Positions 4,552-6,223 of a stretch of DNA of 6,223 nucleotides are shown here, piece by piece. This DNA comes from Verrucomicrobiota bacterium (lineage in GTDB: Bacteria > Chlamydiota > Chlamydiia > Chlamydiales > Rhabdochlamydiaceae). The notes beneath the pieces are model-generated. The model saw only the letters and a program-made list of their open reading frames with translations. It did no database searches and was not told where the DNA came from. The position numbers and the translations under genes are program-made. The DNA lies in NCBI GenBank assembly GCA_903970455.1, contig CAJCIW010000083.1:1-6223 (forward strand). Direction: 5' to 3'. How positions within the stretch are numbered: the stretch's first letter is position 1; the number at the start of each line of letters is the position of its first letter.

Positions 4552-6223
4552 TTAAAATGGGTTATCTAAAATTAGATTTTCGATGTTCTTTTCATACTTG
4601 CGATTGCTTCTGCTTTCCCATTTAACAATTTCATTAGTAAAACTTAAAATGATAAATTTCCATTCTTTGTCGCTAGGAACCTCGCCGACCCATTCTCCTT
4701 TGTCGTTTTTTGCGAACCTGTAACAACGCTTCCCCCATGTCGGCGCACAGCAATATGCGAGTGACTTTGATTCGCCAGGATTACAAGATGTGACTGTAGT
4801 GGGAATAGTATGGGTTTTATGGAATTTTTGACCCTTATCAATTAAATTTATATATTTTGAGCACATAAATTCTTCTGGATTGACATTACTATAATCCGTA
4901 TTGAGCAAAGACCGTCGTGGAATAATGAACTCATATATGCTCGGATTTTTTTCTAAAGGGAGATTTGTATAATTTCCAATAGCAATATCATGAATTTTTC
5001 CCATATAAGTATTAGAATCCAAATTTCTTAAAGAGTAACTTGCATTGTTTTTTAAATCCTGAATTTCTGTAATAAGACCTGGGGTGATCGTTAAGCGCTG
5101 ATTAAAATTGATCTCGGAATACAAGATGAGATGTTGTCCATACAGTTTAACAATCTTGGCAATTTCGGAAAAACTACATTGTTTAATTTTTTTGTAAAAT
5201 GTCTCGATGAAGTTCTTGTTATTGCTCGTTTCAACCAATCTAAATAGTGATGTAAGACAGAATTGGTTAACCTCGTAAAGATTTCCATAGATGATTGGCT
5301 GTTCTTTGAAACTAAAGTCTTCTGAAAAACCATTATCTAATATGATAGTTTGTTTAAATTTGTCTCCAAAAACAATGGTTAGCCAATCTGTGATTTCTAA
5401 TACGTGATGAGGTCGTGAAACTCCAAAGTCTTGAATTTTAAAAAATTGATTATATATTCCCTTGGACCTGGTTTTTGTTAAGTCAATTTTAATTAGAATC
5501 TTTGAGTTCGCGGCATCTTCTTTGCAAGATCCACTATCGTAAACTGTAGGGTTAATGAAAGCTCCGGAGTCGATTAAATATGGACCTAAGCAAATGACAT
5601 CTCCGTCACCATTATCAATATCTGAATGATCCAGAACATTTTTTCTATATTCGATAGCTCTTCGTTTCATTGAATCCGCTCCCAAAAAAGCTCTGTTTCG
5701 ACAGATGCTGGATAAGTTTGGCTTTGTGGTTACGTGCCAAACTTCTGGACAAACGATGGAATTTTCTTCCGCGAGCTTACGGATAAGGTTGTCTATATCA
5801 AGGATTTCCTTAGTCATTTTCTCAGTTGCTTCGGCACTAACTATAAGGGGAGTTTTTTCTAAGCATTTGAGGTGAGTGTTTAACCGAGTCCAACTTCTGA
5901 TGTGGGATTGTAATATGCAAGCTGCTTGGCTCCTCATCTCAGCAGGATCTTTTTCTGTCAGCTGCACTCCTTTTTGAAGCTCTTTTGTTTTTGAATAAAA
6001 ATTTTCGCAGTATTTCGTGATTGTCTTGAAGGCATTTAAATAGGTGCTGCGGTGTAACTTTGTTTTTACGTCCATCCCTAGTCTTTCCAGATCATAATCT
6101 CCAGGTATGACATCGTATTCAAAAGTTAGTTTATTTCGACTAATCAACTCATTATAATGCTTGTTTACCGCGCCTCGGATATTACATTCGTGTGTTACAT
6201 TTTTCTCGTGAAGTAAATTAAAA
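4552..6223 (-). CDS. large uncharacterised, effector-like protein (C-terminal 556 residues; start outside window)
   Basis: The minus-strand frame is open from the right edge to TAA 4554-4552. A TTG at 6147 would give 531 residues, but it has no ribosome binding site and 25 sense codons precede it, so the gene probably begins beyond the window. I do not recognise a family. Visible features, numbered from that TTG: a helical, Lys/Glu-rich N-part; AACILQSHIRSWTRLNTHL (75-93), similar to an IQ calmodulin-binding motif; WHVTTKPNLSSI (137-148), resembling the H-x-T...N-L-x-x-I opening of DarT/ART-like folds; and DIDNGDGDVICLGPYLIDSG (176-195). No signal peptide or membrane span is seen. The C-terminus ends polar then hydrophobic (EKNIENLILDNPF). 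The DNA looks more AT-rich than the bicupin gene. An effector or toxin-like enzyme is inferred only. Confidence 0.75.
   Translation of the reverse strand, partial: FNLLHEKNVTHECNIRGAVNKHYNELISRNKLTFEYDVIPGDYDLERLGMDVKTKLHRSTYLNAFKTITKYCENFYSKTKELQKGVQLTEKDPAEMRSQAACILQSHIRSWTRLNTHLKCLEKTPLIVSAEATEKMTKEILDIDNLIRKLAEENSIVCPEVWHVTTKPNLSSICRNRAFLGADSMKRRAIEYRKNVLDHSDIDNGDGDVICLGPYLIDSGAFINPTVYDSGSCKEDAANSKILIKIDLTKTRSKGIYNQFFKIQDFGVSRPHHVLEITDWLTIVFGDKFKQTIILDNGFSEDFSFKEQPIIYGNLYEVNQFCLTSLFRLVETSNNKNFIETFYKKIKQCSFSEIAKIVKLYGQHLILYSEINFNQRLTITPGLITEIQDLKNNASYSLRNLDSNTYMGKIHDIAIGNYTNLPLEKNPSIYEFIIPRRSLLNTDYSNVNPEEFMCSKYINLIDKGQKFHKTHTIPTTVTSCNPGESKSLAYCCAPTWGKRCYRFAKNDKGEWVGEVPSDKEWKFIILSFTNEIVKWESRSNRKYEKNIENLILDNPF

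Noticed and set aside
4380..4625. Plus-strand open frame after the antitoxin (includes LGWLPQFYGQLHHALKL)
   Set aside because: It has no start codon before 4557, overlaps the end of the convergent gene and resembles no family I know; at most a tiny remnant. The 153-bp gap 4399-4551 holds nothing else I can support, including no clear terminator.

Overview
The window reads as accessory DNA from a bacterium of moderate to low GC, most likely a gammaproteobacterium and possibly a host-associated one of the Legionella/Coxiella type. The taxonomic hint is the EpmC (YfcM) elongation factor P hydroxylase gene, a family centred on Gammaproteobacteria. The host-association hint is a large right-hand protein with effector-like features. 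Both are inferences, because nothing in the window names the organism.

Left end (1-1708): two divergent metabolic genes. A gamma-glutamyltransferase-like gene runs off the left edge on the minus strand, and a complete bicupin gene of the oxalate-decarboxylase type lies on the plus strand. Just after the bicupin stop is a 135-bp element with 41-bp imperfect terminal inverted repeats (1740-1874), probably a MITE.

Middle (1875-4400): a patchwork. Two diverged copies of a ~280-bp non-coding unit (1941-2222 and 3432-3711) lie in the same orientation. Each holds, on the minus strand, what looks like the 3' half of a decayed tRNA-Tyr (GTA anticodon loop, extra arm, T arm). Each ends in a paired heptamer, CTGTCCCAnnnnTGTCCCA. 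A third heptamer pair, without the rest of the unit, sits at 3061-3079. Genes and fragments lie between these marks: a start-less protein remnant, epmC, the C-terminal part of a uridine-kinase-like gene cut where the second unit begins, and an HI1419/HI1420-type toxin-antitoxin locus. In that locus the toxin has an in-frame TGA and an apparent internal deletion, while the antitoxin and its operator look intact. I read the middle as scars of successive integrations at a tRNA-derived target, with cargo left behind.

Right end (4400-6223): a long AT-rich minus-strand frame, convergent with the antitoxin and open to the right edge, so its start lies outside the window. It has no clear family assignment from memory, but shows an IQ-like (calmodulin-binding-type) segment followed by a short ADP-ribosyltransferase-like pattern. 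It is the best candidate here for an undescribed, perhaps host-directed, protein.
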